From the NCBI GenBank assembly GCA_002315235.1, contig DCGK01000084.1, positions 3,589-9,790 of the forward strand: DNA of 6,202 bases. The letters are read 5' to 3'. This DNA is from Ruminococcus sp. UBA1780 (GTDB taxonomy: Bacteria; Bacillota; Clostridia; Oscillospirales; Ruminococcaceae). A program made the position numbers and the translations under genes. A model generated the notes under the pieces. It searched no databases and was not told the origin of the DNA. It saw nothing but the letters and a program-made list of their open reading frames with translations. Shown piece by piece: positions 4,707-6,202 of this stretch; the stretch's first letter is position 1, and each line of letters begins with the position of its first letter.

Positions 4707-6202
4707 TTAAAGTGAAGCCAGTTCCCTGCAGTTATCTGCAACTGAACCGTAAAGTTTTGTATAAAGCTGATAGTACTTTTCGTACTCTGCTGTTCTCTGA
4801 GCATCCGGTTCCTGTGTTTTGTCAGTGCTGATCATTGCTTCACATGCACTTTCAACACTTTCATAAACTCCTGCACCAACGAATGCAAGTATTGCAACGC
4901 CGAGTGCCGGACCTTCCTTACAGCCTACTGTCTTAACCGGACAGCTGTAAAGGTCTGCAAGCATGCTTCTCCAGAGCTTTGAAGTACCGCCGCCTCCGCA
5001 GGCCATCATATCACTGATATCAGTACCCATTTCGCTGATAATATTCTTGCAGTCACGGAGTGAGAATGCAACACCTTCCATAACGGCTCTGATAAAATGT
5101 GCCTTTGTATGCATAGCTGAAAGTCCGAAGAAAGTACCGCGTATATCAGGATCAAGATGAGGTGTTCTTTCGCCCATAAGATATGGAAGATATATAAGTT
5201 TATCTGATCCGATTGGAATCTGCTCAGCCATCTTATCCATAAGGAAGTATTCATTTACTCCCTGCTTCTCTGCTTCATCCATTTCTTCCTTGCAGAAGTT
5301 ATCACGGAACCACTTAAGAGAAAGACCAGCGGCCTGTGTAACGCCCATTATATGCCAGCATCCAGGAACTGCACAGCAGAATGTATGAACTATGCCCTTA
5401 GGGTCTATCTGTACTGATGAAGTATGTGCAAATACTACGCCGCTTGTTCCGATAGTAGTAAATGCTTTACCATCTGAAACAATACCTGTACCTACTGCAG
5501 CTGCAGCATTGTCACCTGCGCCTGCGCATACCTTTACGTCGCCTGAAATTCCGAACTTATCTGCAATCTCAGGAAGCACAGTTCCGACTGTCTCATAACT
5601 CTCAAAGAGCTTTGGCATCTGGTTTTCTGTTATGCCGCAGATATCCAGCATCTGCTTTGACCAGCATTTATTCTTTACATCAAGAAGGAGCATTCCTGCT
5701 GCATCGGAATAATCGCAGCAATGCACACCCGTAAGCTTATAATTGATATAGTCCTTAGGGAGCATGACCTTGGCGATCTTAGCATACTGCTCAGGCTCAT
5801 TTGCTTTAACCCAGAGAATCTTAGGTGCTGTGAAGCCTGCGAAAGCGATATTTGCCGTCATATCTGACAGCTTGCCCTTACCGATCTCGTTGTTGAGGAA
5901 ATCTACTTCCTTCTGTGTACGTCCGTCATTCCAGAGGATTGCAGGACGGATGATATTGTCATCTTTATCAAGAACTACAAGGCCGTGCATCTGTCCGCCG
6001 GCTCCGATACCCTTTACCGGAGAAGCATCGATTCCCTCAAGGAGCTCCGGCATCGTCTCTTCAACAGCCTTCCACCAGAGGGCAGGATCCTGCTCTGACC
6101 ATCCCGGATGCGGGAAGATGAGCGGATACTCCCTTGATGCCTCTTTGATAACGGCACCCTTATCATCAACCAATAACAGCTTAAGTGAAGAAGTTCCTAA
6201 AT
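4707..6202 (-). CDS. xylB: Xylulokinase, 5' end cut by the window edge
   Basis: An FGGY-family sugar kinase that phosphorylates D-xylulose to xylulose 5-phosphate with ATP, feeding the pentose phosphate pathway in the cytoplasm. 497 residues are visible (complete codons 6200 to 4707). The frame stays open to the edge and begins with LGTSSLKLLLVDD, the first phosphate-binding loop, so only about seven residues (up to the Asp of DLGT) are missing. The TTG at 6173 is not the start. Xylulokinase-specific motifs are present: QMHG (codons 5982-5993, substrate binding), PAILWNDGR, GFTAPKILWV, LPKDY, SDAAG, GAGDNAA with the catalytic Asp at 5511-5513, GTSGVVF, YLPYLMGERTPH and the C-terminal GGGGTSKLWRSMLADL. 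Expected full length is about 504, normal for the family. It is convergent to queH and apparently shares its terminator; its promoter is off the window. Confidence 0.96.
   Translation of the reverse strand, partial: LGTSSLKLLLVDDKGAVIKEASREYPLIFPHPGWSEQDPALWWKAVEETMPELLEGIDASPVKGIGAGGQMHGLVVLDKDDNIIRPAILWNDGRTQKEVDFLNNEIGKGKLSDMTANIAFAGFTAPKILWVKANEPEQYAKIAKVMLPKDYINYKLTGVHCCDYSDAAGMLLLDVKNKCWSKQMLDICGITENQMPKLFESYETVGTVLPEIADKFGISGDVKVCAGAGDNAAAAVGTGIVSDGKAFTTIGTSGVVFAHTSSVQIDPKGIVHTFCCAVPGCWHIMGVTQAAGLSLKWFRDNFCKEEMDEAEKQGVNEYFLMDKMAEQIPIGSDKLIYLPYLMGERTPHLDPDIRGTFFGLSAMHTKAHFIRAVMEGVAFSLRDCKNIISEMGTDISDMMACGGGGTSKLWRSMLADLYSCPVKTVGCKEGPALGVAILAFVGAGVYESVESACEAMISTDKTQEPDAQRTAEYEKYYQLYTKLYGSVADNCRELASL

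Noticed and set aside
5392..5734. Two plus-strand frames opposite xylB (5392-5598 and 5462-5734)
   Set aside because: Both are antisense to the conserved kinase core, rich in Pro, Ser and Leu, and show no start signals or family motifs.
6171..6173. TTG as the xylB start
   Set aside because: The frame stays open upstream and encodes the conserved LGTSSLKLL phosphate-binding segment, so the true start is past the window edge.

Overview
The window looks like chromosomal DNA from a fibre-degrading anaerobic Firmicute, most likely Ruminococcus or a close relative in the Oscillospiraceae. The grounds are a C-terminal type I dockerin behind a Thr-rich linker (cellulosome type), a xylulokinase, a QueH-type queuosine enzyme common in anaerobes, AAGGAG ribosome binding sites and moderate GC. 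The genus is inferred from dockerin style and codon use, not proven.

Layout. (1) Positions 1-279 are the 3' end of a secreted dockerin protein, closed by a strong intrinsic terminator at 325-357. (2) A sigma-A-like promoter (TTGAAA, 17 bp, TAAAAT; 364-392) starts a tight four-gene plus-strand unit. It encodes an 827-aa YhaN/SbcC-like ATPase with a central membrane hairpin (435-2918), an unrecognised lipoprotein (2932-3516), a YfcE-type metallophosphoesterase (3532-4077) and the epoxyqueuosine reductase QueH (4080-4643). Gaps are 13, 15 and 2 bp, so co-transcription is very likely. (3) A hairpin flanked by A and T runs (4622-4662) overlaps the end of queH and can act as a terminator in both directions. 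(4) xylB, xylulokinase, runs convergently on the minus strand from 4707 off the right edge; only about seven N-terminal residues are missing.

The flanking genes fit a plant-polysaccharide lifestyle: extracellular glycan attack by dockerin enzymes, then entry of xylulose into the pentose phosphate pathway. The central operon does not form a known pathway. It joins a membrane-tethered SMC-like ATPase, an exported lipoprotein, a phosphodiesterase and a tRNA-modification enzyme. The ATPase plus lipoprotein pair is the least explained part and the best candidate for undescribed biology. There are no tRNA or rRNA genes, insertion sequences, CRISPR arrays or phage genes visible, and no stretch over 300 bp lacks a gene.
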